Below, piece after piece: positions 34,601 through 47,209 of a stretch of 64,000 nt of DNA. The translations under genes were made by a program, and so were the position numbers. The notes beneath the pieces are model-generated. The model saw only the letters and a program-made list of their open reading frames with translations, was not told the origin of the DNA and searched no databases. Positions within the stretch are counted from its first letter, which is position 1. Each line of letters begins with the position of its first letter. This DNA comes from Oreocharis arfaki (lineage: Eukaryota > Chordata > Aves > Passeriformes > Paramythiidae). The stretch is from NCBI GenBank assembly GCA_013398015.1, contig VZRR01012749.1, forward strand, positions 62,001 to 126,000, written 5' to 3'.

Positions 34601-37125
34601 CAGCTGACAGGGAGAAGGTATTTCATTACAGATCTGGAAACACGGTGACAGAAATGAAAATAAACAAGTGTTTCATCAAAGCTTATCTGGAAGATGGTGT
34701 TGTTCCTGGTGGCCAAATGAATTTCCTCCAGGGCTCTTCCTGATTCTTGCAGACATCCTTCTCAATATGCTTCTTCACTGAACTGACCTGAGGATATTTC
34801 ACAGCTTTTAGGCAGGAGATTCTGAATTCCCTTAGAAACGTCCTATTTCTTATGCTAGGACACTCCTTCTGGTCACATCATACAAATCTTGTATTATAAA
34901 ATGTACCACTGAGCAGTTCTTAATTGCCTAGAAAATTATTAACTTTGAAGAGACACAACAGGTGGCAATGCCGCTAGCTATTCCATGCAACCATTCCTCG
35001 CATGCCAGTCAAATACAAGAACAGCTGAGATGTGGCAACTCCTTAGTTTAAAACCAGCAGCATCAATAACTGTTGTTCCCTAGAACAGGATGCTCTAAGA
35101 GCTCTTGAGAACCAGAGTCTCTTATCAAACTTCCAGCCTTGACAAAGCACACTGAAATTTGCAGAGCACAGGCTGTGCTTTGGACACAAGAGCCTTTCTG
35201 AGCACTAGAAATTTTGCCTCTAAAACGCTTAGCTTGTTCTGAAAATCCCTTCTCATTTAATTTCCAAAGCATACACGTTTGTAACGAGGTAATGCATGTA
35301 CAGAGAGCCAAGGTTTGGGCTTTTTACTTTTCCTTATCTTAAGGCAATACACACAGCAGGCACTTAAATCAATGCAGGGTGAGCTGGGTCCTTTGGTCAG
35401 GGCTCTCTCAGAATCAAAAACGTGACACGCTCCTGCATTTGCCTGTGCTTCATCCTGCTCCTCGAAAGGCCAGATTCAGCCCCTCATGGCTCTCTGCCCT
35501 ACAGTAATAGGTGCCCTCTCCCATTCTCCATGGAAGCCCAAGCAAACAATGTCAAATGGCACATGTTTTATTCAACATACTCACAAATGTATCAGCAGGA
35601 ACACTGCTCTGAGCTTTGCACAAAGGCTCTGTAGGGAAATACATACTAGTCCAGGAAAGAGGCCGTTCCTCTAACATATGCTAATATGCCGGAGGGGCTG
35701 GAGCCGGTTCTGTTCTGCTGAAGGAGGTCTCAGACAGCTCAACCTTTCCCTTGATATCAGGTGTTAATCTTATCATTGTTACAGCTAACATGGTCCAAAA
35801 CCAAATTAGCCTTTGGGCAGGAGCTGGGGAGTTGGCGCTGTTTCCACATGCCTTTGTCTTTCAGTTCTGTTATTGTGTGATTCCACCAGGGTCTCTGAAT
35901 GTGCTGGGTTTTCAATAAGGCACCATAATCAGCTACTCTGCTGAAAATCAGGAATTACTGCAATAATCCGAAAAAAAAGAAAGGATTCTGGGTTCACATG
36001 GGTGAGCAGAATTTGGTCCCTTGCATTTGAAAAAACCAGAGCTTTGTCTTCCTTTCAGTTTTCCCTTATCTAGCTTGAGATTCTTTGAGTGCCAAAAATA
36101 ATATTGCATATTACTGCCAGAACATTTATCTTTGTTTTCAGCTCATTTCAGAGACAGGATTTGTTCAGGAGAGCCTGGGAGGGGACAAAGGCTAGGGGTT
36201 TAAAGCTCATCTTTATCTCTAGTCTCAGTGTTTTTTAAGTTAAAAGACAAATCAGAAAAAGACAAAGTCACTCACGCCGAGGGAGGTACCAATTTATCTT
36301 CAGACAACACAACCTCTATTTAATTTTCCATCCAGACACCCCATCACCCTTTGCCAGAGTGTTGTATGTACACAGGCCTAGATGAGGTTGGGGGAGGAAA
36401 GCATTTTTCTGCTGTTAATAGCAATACCTTAGTGTCACTCATGATTTATAGCCAGCAAAGAATGCTTTTTCTGGTCTATGTTCTGTTCACTGTAATGAGT
36501 TCAGAAGGAATAGTGCAGATGCCTCATGGAGCTCACAGGAGGAAATCTTCATTAGTCCAGTCATCTCCAGTGTGGTAGCAAGGACTGGGAACATTAGAGG
36601 AGAAACCCTCTTGTTTATAACTAGCTTATTGGAGTGCACAGGCATGGAGTTGTCATTGTGTCACTCTGCTAATGTGTCTCAAACTTTCAGACACTGCTCG
36701 TCTTCAAGATTCACAAGCAGCTCAGCCACACGGTGCTTCTTGCTGGTGTGTGGAAGGAAGAAGGAAATCAGGACACAGAACAAGATTTCAAGATATTCAG
36801 GAGAAGATGAACCCTTGGATGAAATCTGGAGGTTATATGGTTCTTTATGTAACCCGGGGTAGATTGCTGGCTCTGTTGGGAGCAGGATCAAAGGGGAATA
36901 AGAAGGAAGGGGAATGTGCAGGAAGAACAGAGCCTCTATCAAATTAGAGACAAGTAGAAATAACAGCAAACCTGGATCCATCATGTCCAGTTAGTACTCT
37001 GTTGTAGATTGAGGCAATAAAGGATGCTATTTAGGGAAAGCACACTTGCTTGGCCACTTTAGTGGTCTGTTCCCCTCATACCTCTAAAAGCAGCCACGAT
37101 TGTTGTATCAGCTGTGTTAAAGTGG
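31700..37125. other. Intergenic stretch, no gene recognised
   Basis: Low-GC DNA without recognisable coding exons on either strand. There are short A-rich runs such as AAATAAATAAA near 33810-33850. Nothing else could be assigned. Confidence 0.5.
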
Positions 37126-37134
37126 ACATCCCTG

Positions 37135-37515
37135 CCTAGGGCATTTAGTGTCCATGTCTAGACTTTTTGTTTGTGATTTTGTCTAATTGCTCCCTGACTC
37201 TGACAATTCTGTCTGCTTCCCATGCCAGCCAATTCCAGAAGTTCACTTCCACAGTGTAAAAAAGCGCTTCCTTTTATCTGTTAAAACCAACCCACTATCA
37301 GATTCAGCAAATGCCCACTGGTTCCAGGACAATGGACTTCCTGAACAGCAGCTGAACCAGAGCTTACCTAGGGCCTTCTTCATTTTACAAATCTTGGTGC
37401 TGTCCTCATTTTCCATCATTCTTCTCTCCTGGCTCGAGTCATGTCTCCTAAAACAGCTTCTTCATCCCTCATCATCTTGTTTGTCCTTCTGTGGACCTCC
37501 TTTAGTTCCACAAAT
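37135..37515 (-). mobile_element. Ancient CR1-type LINE relic (3' region)
   Basis: The plus strand matches, in order, antisense blocks typical of old CR1 LINEs in amniotes: CCAGCCAATTCCAGAAGTTCA, then CAGTGTAAAAAAGCGCTTCC and TTTTATCTGTTAAAACC, and at the far end GTTTGTCCTTCTGTGGACCTCC. In consensus these read as the end of the reverse transcriptase frame and the tail. The element therefore lies on the minus strand. It is heavily mutated, with no usable frame. Confidence 0.6.
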
Positions 37516-37519
37516 ACCA

Positions 37520-39265
37520 CAATGAGCTGAATTCTGCTCCTAATTCATGTGAAGGAGTGGGATCTATCAGCTTTGTTCTGACCTTGCTTGGAATCAGCCA
37601 TATGAGTGCTTTTCAGTAGGTGAGGAGGAAGGACACCTCTTGAAAAAAGTGTCAGGCTGCTTCTCCCTGGCTGCAGCATCGCTGTATTCTTAATGAAATC
37701 TCATTACACTGGTCACTGAGTCAGTTCAGTGAATTGTGAAATGCATCCCCAGTTTTGTTTTCGAAGGTGAGAGACAAAAGGGCAGTCAGAACCCTTCCTC
37801 ACCCTGAACTCTGTATCCAACAGATTTATCCAGGGGCAAGACTGGAGTCTAAGTGACCCTGATACTGAACAAGTGTCATAGATCACAGCTTCATCCATCC
37901 ATTCCATGAAACAGAGAAACGAGGAATTATGCATTTCAGGAAAAGAGCGATGAGGTTTTGTTACTTGGCAACTGTAGCTCCCACATATTTTGGAAAAAAT
38001 TGAGAACATCCTGTACCTCGGAGAAATCAACCAGCTTAGGTGAGGAGGAAGGGAGCTGGCAGCAGATCCCCAAAACTTTGAGCTGGAAAGATCTCGTGGG
38101 GCTTGTGGAAGCAAAAATTGCTTTATGTCTTCATGCTCCTCAGCGTGCCTCCTCAACGTGACTGTCTGCATCAGTTTCTGAGCTCTTCATGGTGAAATAA
38201 TCCATTGTTCTGCCATTTCTGTCTCGCAGAGGCATTTCACAGCCATCTGAATGGGCTCTAATCCACCTGCCAGCTGCAATCAGCACACAGCATGGCTGCA
38301 CTCCTGTCAGCCAAGATTCGAGCACAGAAACAAAAACCTTCAAAAGAGGAATCAGCAAGAGATCTGCATGTGAAAACTGGGGAGGGGGCAGTCAAACCTG
38401 AGGGCTTGGTGAGTGTACATACAGGGATAGCAAACCCAGGCAATGAGGCCAGGGTAAAGTTTGACTTGCCTTCTGCAGTGGCAGTTGACTTCAGGCAAGA
38501 ATTCAGACACGATATATTAAAATAATAATTTAGGGCTTCAGTTGCTGGGAGCCAGTCTCCAAGCCTGAGCTCAGCAGGTGGCTGTGTTGCTGGACCCCAG
38601 CTAATGCATTTATGCAGTGGTTCAGCATTTTTGGTCCAGTTTTGTCACTGACAACTTTGCGGTGTGAAATCTCAGTTCTCTTTCCTAGGTTGCATGTAAG
38701 AATCCAGTGGTTTCAAAGAGCAGATCTCAAGTCTCCAAGACAACCCTGCAGTAACCAATTAAGTAAAGGTAAGATAACAAAACTACCATGGCAAGAACTG
38801 ATTGAAACAGTCTGTTGCTTCAAGGAGTGCAGCACCACGAGATTGCTACAGTGGCAAAGATGTCTTATTACGGTCTTTGTAAGGTCTGCCTGGCACTGCA
38901 GTCTGTTGTGTGAAATTCCAATTGGCTTCATGTAAAATCAGTGAGAGTTGGGTTGTTAATACCCAGGAGTTCATTTGGAGTCCTGGTTTTTCTAATCATG
39001 TCATTAAAAGGACATGAGATAATCTTGCTGCAGCCCAAGCAGCTAGAATAGCCCAGCAAGAGCCCCTCTCTGAGACACATCTATTAAAGCACTGCTGACA
39101 GGTCTACCAGAGAGTGGGGAGAGGTTCAGGAGTATTTTCATCATGTGCATAGTATAAGAAAAGATCATAGGAAATAAATGTGAGGGAGATGGAACTTCTT
39201 TGGCTAAACCGTTCCTCATTGCAGGGTGTCTCACCTCTTCCAGGGCTCATGTGATGGTGGTTTCA
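37520..39265. other. Intergenic stretch, no gene recognised
   Basis: No coding exon or repeat family recognised. Open frames, including a 152-codon minus-strand one at 37713-38171, show no domain. Confidence 0.45.
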
Positions 39266-39269
39266 TCTG

Positions 39270-39535
39270 CTCCGCACACAGCCTAATGTGAGCCCTTCCT
39301 AATTGTAACCAATAAATCTCCCTTACTGCAACCTATCACTTCTTGTCTCCTGGCAGACACATATAATAGTTTATTACCTTCTATACTGCACTTTTACCTA
39401 TTTGAAGGGTATTATCATGCATCTCTTCCACTTCCGCCAGATTAAATCCAGTAATTTTTTCTGTACCTCCTTGCAGGGCTCATTTGCTGTACCTCTGGTT
39501 GCTCTTGTTCCTGTCCTCTGGACTTTCTGTGTTCA
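39270..39535 (-). mobile_element. Ancient CR1-type LINE relic (3' region)
   Basis: Plus-strand blocks match the antisense of an old CR1: CTTGTCTCCTGGCAGACACA, then TATTTGAAGGGTATTATCATG, then a degenerate CTCTTCCACTTCCGCCAGATT, then GTTGCTCTTGTTCCTGTCC and CTGGACTTTCT. The order and spacing agree with one element on the minus strand. It ends about 45 bases before the makorin pseudogene. Confidence 0.6.
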
Positions 39536-39577
39536 ACAGCCAGAAGTCAGGGGCCAGGGGCCAGGCAGCACACTGCC

Positions 39578-40670
39578 ATGATGAGCATGGAGCAGGTGAC
39601 GTGGAGGGACTATGTGCAGAGAGTGTGTTGGGAGGGAAACAAATGTCTGTTCTCACATGATTTGCCTACAAGCAAATCCTCCACTGTCTTCAAGTACTAC
39701 CAGAAGTGACAGTGTGCCTACAGCGCTTGGTACAGGTGTGATCACAGGAGGCTCACAGCCCTGGGGGGAGCCACAGCCACTCTGCTGCCCCTGGCAGTCT
39801 CCCACAGCCCCTGAGTGTGGGCCCAGCACCACATGGAGCAAGCAAAAGAAGAGGACACTCAAGGACAGAAATCTGTGTGGCTTGAGTGACGAGCAGCAAA
39901 AACCTGGTGCCCTCAGGGTTGTGGTGTGCTGCAGTGACCAAAATAACAATCTGGAAGTGAAGCCCCTTTATTACTTGGAAGCAATTTGCAGTGGACTGAA
40001 GATTGGTAGCTGGGAGATCCTGTGGTGACAGGGAGCAGCTGTGTCCAGATGTGGCAGAGGGAATGTGGCACTTGGGAGAGTGCTGCCTGTACCTCCATGA
40101 GGTCATGGGTGAGCTATGTGGGCTGCAAGGGCTTCATCCTTTCAGCCAAGAACAGAGGAAGGCTCACACGATGACGTGCATGGCAATATTTGAGCTTGAC
40201 ATGGAGAAGGCCTTTGCTTTCCAGGCCAGTCAGGTCAAGGTGTGCAGCATCTGTATGGAAGTGGTGTATGAGGAACCACCAGCCTCTGAGAGGAGGTCTG
40301 GGATCCTTTCCAACTGCAACCACTTGTACTTCTTGTCCTGCATCTGGCAGTGGAGATGTGCCAAGCAGTTCAAGAAATCCATCATCAAGTCCTGTCCAGA
40401 GTGCCAAGTAAAATTCAAGTTTGTCATTCCCCGTGTGTACGTGGTAGAAAAGCAGAAGAAAAACCAGCTGATTAAAGAATTTAAGCAGAGTGGAGAAAAA
40501 ACCCTGCAAGTACTTTGAAACAGGGAAAGGAATGTGCTGGTTTGGAAGAAAGTGTCTTTGGAAGGAAGTTTTGCAGGGAACAAAAGGGCTGAAGGAGGTA
40601 ACAAGGTTCTGCAGAAATGTTAGGTTCTCTGAGCGATTGCTCTGTATAGTGGAATGCACAACTGGGAACT
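39578..40670 (+). pseudogene. MKRN2: Processed pseudogene of makorin-2 (MKRN2)
   Basis: An uninterrupted, intronless stretch follows makorin-2 from the start through the C3H1 fingers, the makorin Cys-His region, the RING and the last C3H1. Clear matches include KCLFSHDL, KRTLKDRNLCG, HGE-like LHEVMGELCGLQGLHPF, MEKAFAFQASQ, VCSICMEVVYE, GILSNCNH, QWRCAKQF, IIKSCPEC and CKYFETGKGMC. The parent gene has several introns, so the copy came from an mRNA. It is broken: an in-frame TGA at 39707, a shift between about 39800 and 39830, a stop at 40026 with a further shift before 40040, and another shift near 40495. A RING zinc ligand is also lost (CNHLYF where Cys is expected before LSC). Makorin-2 is a RING E3 ligase with RNA-binding-type fingers. 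This copy cannot make it. The 3' end is unclear and no poly(A) tail remains. Confidence 0.85.
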
Positions 40671-40679
40671 ACTCTTTTC

Positions 40680-43600
40680 TAAACACAGTGGAAGTGTGGC
40701 ACTACACTATGGCAGGAGACTAGGGTCTTTTGTTTCACTGTCAGCTGAGCTATTTCCATGTTCTGACTCATCCACGGCTGCTTCTACACCAGTAAAAGCA
40801 GCAGCATTTACAGCATTGTTCAAACCCTCACAGGTGAAAATAATTATGAGGCAAAAGGTTCCTTACAAGTTGCACCAGTCATGTGGAGTTTTTCACTTTT
40901 CACCTCGTGGGTGTTGCCTTATGTGTGTACCTCTGGGTATGTTCACAGCATGACCATGGTTCTCTAGGACAGAGGGACACAAGTGACAGGAGGCCACAGT
41001 GATCATGTCCAAACCTGCCTTTCCTCAGGAACCTGGTGCCTCACAAATCGTCTCTGAGTCAACCTCAGGACTATTTCTTGTGCTGCCTTCACCCTTCTGC
41101 AATCCCCATCCATGTTGTGAGTGCAGCAGTCACTTCCTTCTCACTGTCCCATGTAGCTCCTGTTCAGGCAACCTTTAATTACTACTTCTTCCACTTTCCC
41201 TTGGAAATAGCACTTACATTATATTTCCTTGCGGATAGAAAGTACAATTCTTTTCAGTTTGTTCTCTCTTCCAGTTTTTTAAAATCCCAGATGAGCTGAT
41301 CTTAGACTGCTGAGCCGTGCTTTCCTCTTCTGTGAGACAGGACAAGTACAGCACCCAGAGGCTTGTAAAACCTCTCATCTGTGCTGCTGCAGCAAAAAGC
41401 ACTGTCACTGAACACATCTTACAATCATTGTGTTGCCATCAGCTGGGGATCTAGGAGGCAGACCTTACTTGGAAAGTGCTGCTAAATACTCAGAGAAAAG
41501 CAAATTTTTAATTCTCAGGGGTAAATATTTATTCCAGACTCTCAAAAAAGTAGTGATTTGTGAATCCAGGTGTGGGAGGGTTTCTAGTGGTGACAGCACC
41601 TGGAATTTTTCAGCAGCTTTTTTTCCTCTTGTTGAGACTTCTCATTAATAAGCCCAAACAGCCATAGCAGCAGCTACACAGGTGTCCTGTCAGATGGAAG
41701 AGCTGGGGCAGAAATTCCTTGTTCCTTCCAGTGCACTCATTAGTGTTTTGTCTCTTCAAGTTCTGTTTAAGTCAGAGATTCCCCTTGGATCCTTATGAGG
41801 CCGTTCCACGGATCAATGAGCAGCTGCTTTCTGTTTCTCAGCCCATATTTCCCCTTTGTTACAGTGTTCGCATCAGGTCTCATCACACTCCCACATATTC
41901 TGATACTTCTGGTACCCTGCACCATCTTGGGAGAAATAAATTAACAATCTTCCTTCTTGCATGCACACCTTTCCCTGTGCCCACTTAAAAAACAGTCCTG
42001 TGGCAACAATTCTTCAGTTCTGCATTCAGATAACTGGTGATCTATGAAAGCAAGTTAAAAATGAGGTTCCTAAACAGAATTTAATATAATGTTGTTGTTG
42101 CAGTGACTTTAATGCAGTGCAGATTTGGTGTTTTCAGTCCAGGGTTACAAGGGTGTGCACTCTTATCAGCCTATATGATTTTAAAAACCTTATCTCTGTT
42201 GTACTGTATGCGTTGGGGTAGCTCAATTTTCTGGGTTAATAAACTGTCTCCTGGATCTCTGTAGCCCTTTCATAACAGCTAAGACTTTTTGCGTTTCACA
42301 GTTACCACAATGCTATACAGAGCTCATTCCTTCTATTCACAGGTCATTGTGGTAATAAATATGAGATAGGCACCTTTGGGTGTTAACAAACAGGTGCAGC
42401 CCTACAGTGTGACAAGGAAATTATTTTGGCTGGGACTTTCCAACAGTATATTATCAGAAGGGACTGTATAAACAAGTCAGTGCTTGTTGGAAGGAAGCAC
42501 GGGTATGGGACTCCATTCCTGGTCCTACTTCGCAGTCCACAAAACATCTCTAAGACAGTGGATCTCTGAAGGCTGGAGGCAGCTTGACTGTGTCACTCTG
42601 TGCAAACTGTGCTACCGTGGGTCTGTTCAGGGACACTCCAGAGTGATGAATATGCCAAGTCACTCCAAGGTATTATATGAAAAGAGACCCTGGCACCACG
42701 TTCGGCTTGCCAGAGACTTGCAGACATTTAGAAATGCGGTCATGCAAGCCAAGATAGAGCTCCAAGTTCTTTTAATTCCTGTAATCATCAGACAACTGCT
42801 GAATGTGATAAGGCAAGGATTTCAGCTCAAAATGGACTAGGGAACAGGGAGGGGAGTGGAGAGAGACAGTAGACAGATACCAGGTAGGAGGTGCAGATGT
42901 TAAAGCTTTGATGTTCTCCCCTTCAGCGGGAAGAGTGCAGCCGAGATTAGCAGCATTGTGCTCAGTAATGGTATTATCCTGCTCAAAACACCGGGAGATG
43001 CAGTTGTTCTGAATATCACTGTGCCAGGGTACTTGATCCTCCACTCAGTTGCTCTGTTTGAAACTAGATTAACATCTGAGACCAGGATTGCACCTTTTAT
43101 ACTTGACAGTGGGAGCTGGTTATTGTTTTCAAGCAAAGTGCCTCCTTGCTGGGGTGGCATTCCAGTACTTGTCCCAGAGCAGCAGTGTGGGGTAAGCCAG
43201 CAGCCCCCACCGAAAGGGAAGCTGGCCCATTTCTCCCCTAGCTGTGCTCTGATGGTACCAGCACTGCTGCAACACTGTCAGCATCCCGGACATACCTCAG
43301 ACATGACATTGGACAGCACACCTGAGCCTCCTTGTTTTCACAGGCACTGCAGAGCAAGAGAATGAGCAAGACTCTGGAGGGATTCAGATGTGTTCTGTGT
43401 ATCCTAGACAAGCTGTAGCAGTATATGAGCTCTTTCCAGTGTAGCACTGAGTCACATCTATCCTGTTGCTCATTGCATCTCCAGAGGAAGATGTGAGTGC
43501 AAGGAGTGGCTTGTTCTGGTGGCTATCTCTTTAAAAATATCTATTTAATTCGCCTGTAGGAGGCAAGATTGAAAAAACAGTCTCATTGCTTTGGGACCAG

Positions 43601-46600
43601 AAATTAGTGGAATTTATCATGGATCCCAGGTCCTAGAATCCTGTTCATTTTGCATTCTGAGATCAGCTTTGAGAAGACTGGTGTCTCCTACCCAGTCAAG
43701 CTCTACCATTATTGAGACAACCAGGAGAGAAGCTGTTGGCTTCTCTGACACTTCAGATAGTGTCAGAGAATATGGGCCAAGACCTTGTTTACTTAAAGAA
43801 GATATATTCCGGATCCTAAGAAGAGTCAGCCTTCATCAAGACTTTGCCTTTAATAGCCACCAGCACTGTATTCAATCCTCTCTAATATACTCTTAGGGTG
43901 ATACAGGGCCTTGGGGAACTTCTCCTAGTTTTTCAGACAGTGATGATTTTATTCTTTAGACAGGAAGTTGTTTAGCTCCTATTTTTTTTTTTAATCCTGA
44001 CACGTTTTTTTAGACGGGTGCATTATCCATGGGAAGTTTTAGTGGGTTTTGGATACTTGCAGATATCCTATGCTGCTCTGTGATCAGCTGGCAGTAAAGC
44101 TGGAGGTATTTCTTCCTCTGAGCTTTGAATGGTTATGTTTCCATTTCATTTTCCAAACCTGAACGAAATTACAATTCCCAATTTCAAAAGCTCTCCCCTT
44201 TCCTTTACCAGCAATAAAGAAGAAACAGGAACGCTTGCCCGGCCTGCTCTGCACTATTCATTATTTTACACAAATGTATCACTAGGTTTCTCTTCTTCAT
44301 AAAGTCTCTACAGACAGGCTTTTAAACTATGCTTCTTCTGATAGCTTTCATTATTTTCAACACCTAACATATAATACTTTTATGCCTCATTTAGTAAAGA
44401 TCAGATTTCCGTTTAAAATATTAAGCCTTCTTAACAATTTTTTTGAAACAACTGAAATAGAGAAGTCATATGAATCATTGCTTCTCTTTTATTACTTAAG
44501 AAAAAAAAATAATAAATATCCAGAAAATGTTTTCTGTAACCTTTTTAAAGAAACATATTTCACTGACTGTAAAATATGTGCTTGTTTGCCTGCTGAGGAG
44601 AAGATTGGTTGGATGGCAGCTCAGGAGCCAAAGCAATTTCAAAGAAGAGAGGTGAGTTCTGTTTTATAAACACAGAAATCCCAAGTGCTGTGTGTGGCTA
44701 GAACAGTCTCACAGAGAAATTGAAATTTTTATGATCCTAGAAGATTAAATGAGAGATTGGTGCAATAACTCTATTGGTTTAATGTATGCTTTGTTTTGGA
44801 TAAAACAAGAAGAGATCTTTTGCTGCCTAAATCAAATGTAACACTTTTGGCCCCTTTTCTTGTTCATTTTGTGCTGTGAATTCAGTAACAGCCACTTCTA
44901 AAAGCCCAAGTTTTGTTTTGTTACTCCCACTCCCCAAAACCTGTGTATATAACCAGAAACACTGAAAATGTTAACATTTCTGAGATCCTTGATGTTTGTT
45001 CTTGCAAAGAGCTCCCAAACAGACCAGAGTTCATCAGAAATATAACAAATCCCTTTGTTGCTTTTCCACTGGTGCCATTTTAAAAATAGTAACATCTTTA
45101 TTGCAACATTTCTGAGGGAAAGGGGCTCCTTTACCCTTCAACAGCCAGACATGCTCCTTCTGTGTCTCCAGTCCTTTGGCTGCTGCTCTCACACTGTGGA
45201 GCTACTGTCAGCACAAAGCCCCCGGATGGCATGGTGACATGGGAGCTGTAGCAGATGTGTGCAGAGCAAGAGGGACAGGTTCAGTGTGGTTTTAATCTCA
45301 AGAGAAAGAAAGGCCCCACAGTCACCTGTAGTGTCAGAGCAAATCTCAAGGTTTAAAGCAGCTTAGAAGGACTAATGGCAACTCTCCCTGGTGACTACAG
45401 CCGGCAGCAGTTCCACCTGGATACTCTTTAATCCCCTACCACACCTCCTTTACCACAGCAGGTCCCACGGGGGTTTAAGCTCTCCACATGCATGGGGAAC
45501 ACAATCCTCCAGAACCCTTGGCAGCGTTTTTCTCCTTGCTGCCACACTGTCTCAATCTCACATGGCTTTTGTTTCAGGGGATGGCGTCATGAAAGCCTCC
45601 TGGAAACTGGTGCTGTTCGAGGGCTGACAGGGAGATGATGTCTAATCGCACTACGGGACGACGGCTCTGCCCCAGAGCCCTCACAGAACAACATTGTGGT
45701 GATTGAATTGGAGCAGGGATGGAGCCTTGCAAGGCCTGCAGAGGGGGGAGCTGGAGCTGGATGAACTGTTACTGAATAGCCCAATAATCTGTAACAATTT
45801 CTCCTCTATTTAAGCAGACTCTGAATTCAACTCTTCAGAAGTAAAGGCTAGTACCTGCTGCAGTTCTGTGTGCCTGCCTGCCTTTTGAACTCCTTCAAAG
45901 AGGCCCTTGTACTTTTTCAGGAATACGAAGAGGGAGATCCCTGTGCAATCTCTATCAATACCTTTCATTTTCCGAGGTAATGATGCATAAAGTGTCCTGG
46001 GGAGAGAGTGCCTTTCCCCTCCTGACACAGCGGGGGCTCCTTTGTAACCCTCCTCAGGCTCACAATAGACACCCCGACACAGCAGCTTCCCCTGCTCCTC
46101 AAAGTGCCATTACAGCATAGTTAAAATAATTTACATGCTGTTAATATATGTATTTTTCTGAGATAAGGCCATGCAAATGTCCATGGAAGAGTCAAAATGC
46201 CCAGTTTCTGAAAGAATTTGAGTTTCTAATGCCATCGACAGCATGCACGTTTTCAGAACTCCTCCATGAGGAGAAACACGTCTGCTTTCCTTCAAGTGTT
46301 TTTCCCTTACATTATTATTTTCAGTTGTTCATTAGTCCTGCAAAGTCAACCAGCCATTTTGTTCCAAATATTTAGCTAAGTAATAATTCCAAGAAAATCC
46401 TAGTGGTTGTGTATTGATCCGAATAAAAGTATGGAGCTTTGGAAAAGTAGCAGGGCTGGATGGAGTGTTTCATGCAGAACAGACATTTTGCCTCCATTTA
46501 TCACAAATAAACATTAACAGAGCACGGAAACGGCTGCAGGACTTCAGCAGAATAAATAACCATTTGCAGATTGAATATTGGCTGTCATATCACTGCTTTG

Positions 46601-47205
46601 TGGGCTTTATTAATGACTGGCTCGGTGAGAGGAGTCCTTTTTCTGCTCCTCCTCAATCAGAGGAGGCACGAGAGATGTGGTTTATGTTCATCTAAAGTTA
46701 GAAGTCATGATGTAAATCACAGAAATAGACACAAATACAGAAAAAAGCCAAAATGTGCAATTTGAAAAACATGCTAGAGCCATAGCTGTGCAATTCCTGC
46801 TTCCCAAAAGGTTCACAGGAAGGGGGTTATGGGTAGAGAGCCTAATGGGGCTGTTTGTTTCCTGGGGAGCAAAGCACTAACTTTTAATGTTCATGAAAAC
46901 TGAGAAAACAATTACTTTGTTGTGTATGGAAACTTTTAGCCTTCAAAATTCAGAGAGAAATACTGATAAAGAAATGCTGAGATCCAAAGGTCTTGGGAGT
47001 ACCTGGGAGTGGCTGCAGCACCTGGGGTGATTCCCTGTTTCCCAGTAGGGAGATGTCTGGCAACTCTCATGACAGTGGTGACACAGTGCTAGCCCTTACA
47101 CCCAGCACTGAGCCTCCCTGGATTTCCAGCTGGATTTCTGCTTGTCACTGCACCTCCCTCATCACTGGGACTGGGAAGCTGGACTTACTCCACTGCTGAC
47201 TGCAA
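40680..47205. other. Intergenic stretch, no gene recognised
   Basis: AT-rich DNA between the makorin pseudogene and the CR1 upstream of HMGXB3. It contains T- and A-runs (43981-43992, 44502-44510). At 42900-43365 a 135-codon plus-strand frame overlaps minus-strand frames, none recognised. The part at 46120-46690 is AT-rich and has an octamer ATGCAAAT near 46172 and several TAAT/ATTA words, as in some conserved enhancers, but conservation cannot be seen here. Confidence 0.45.
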
Positions 47206-47209
47206 TGGA

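Noticed and set aside
40003..40518. Makorin-like open frame of 171 codons as a possible working gene
   Set aside because: The homology continues on both sides in other frames, with stops and shifts, and one RING cysteine is replaced. It is part of a processed pseudogene.
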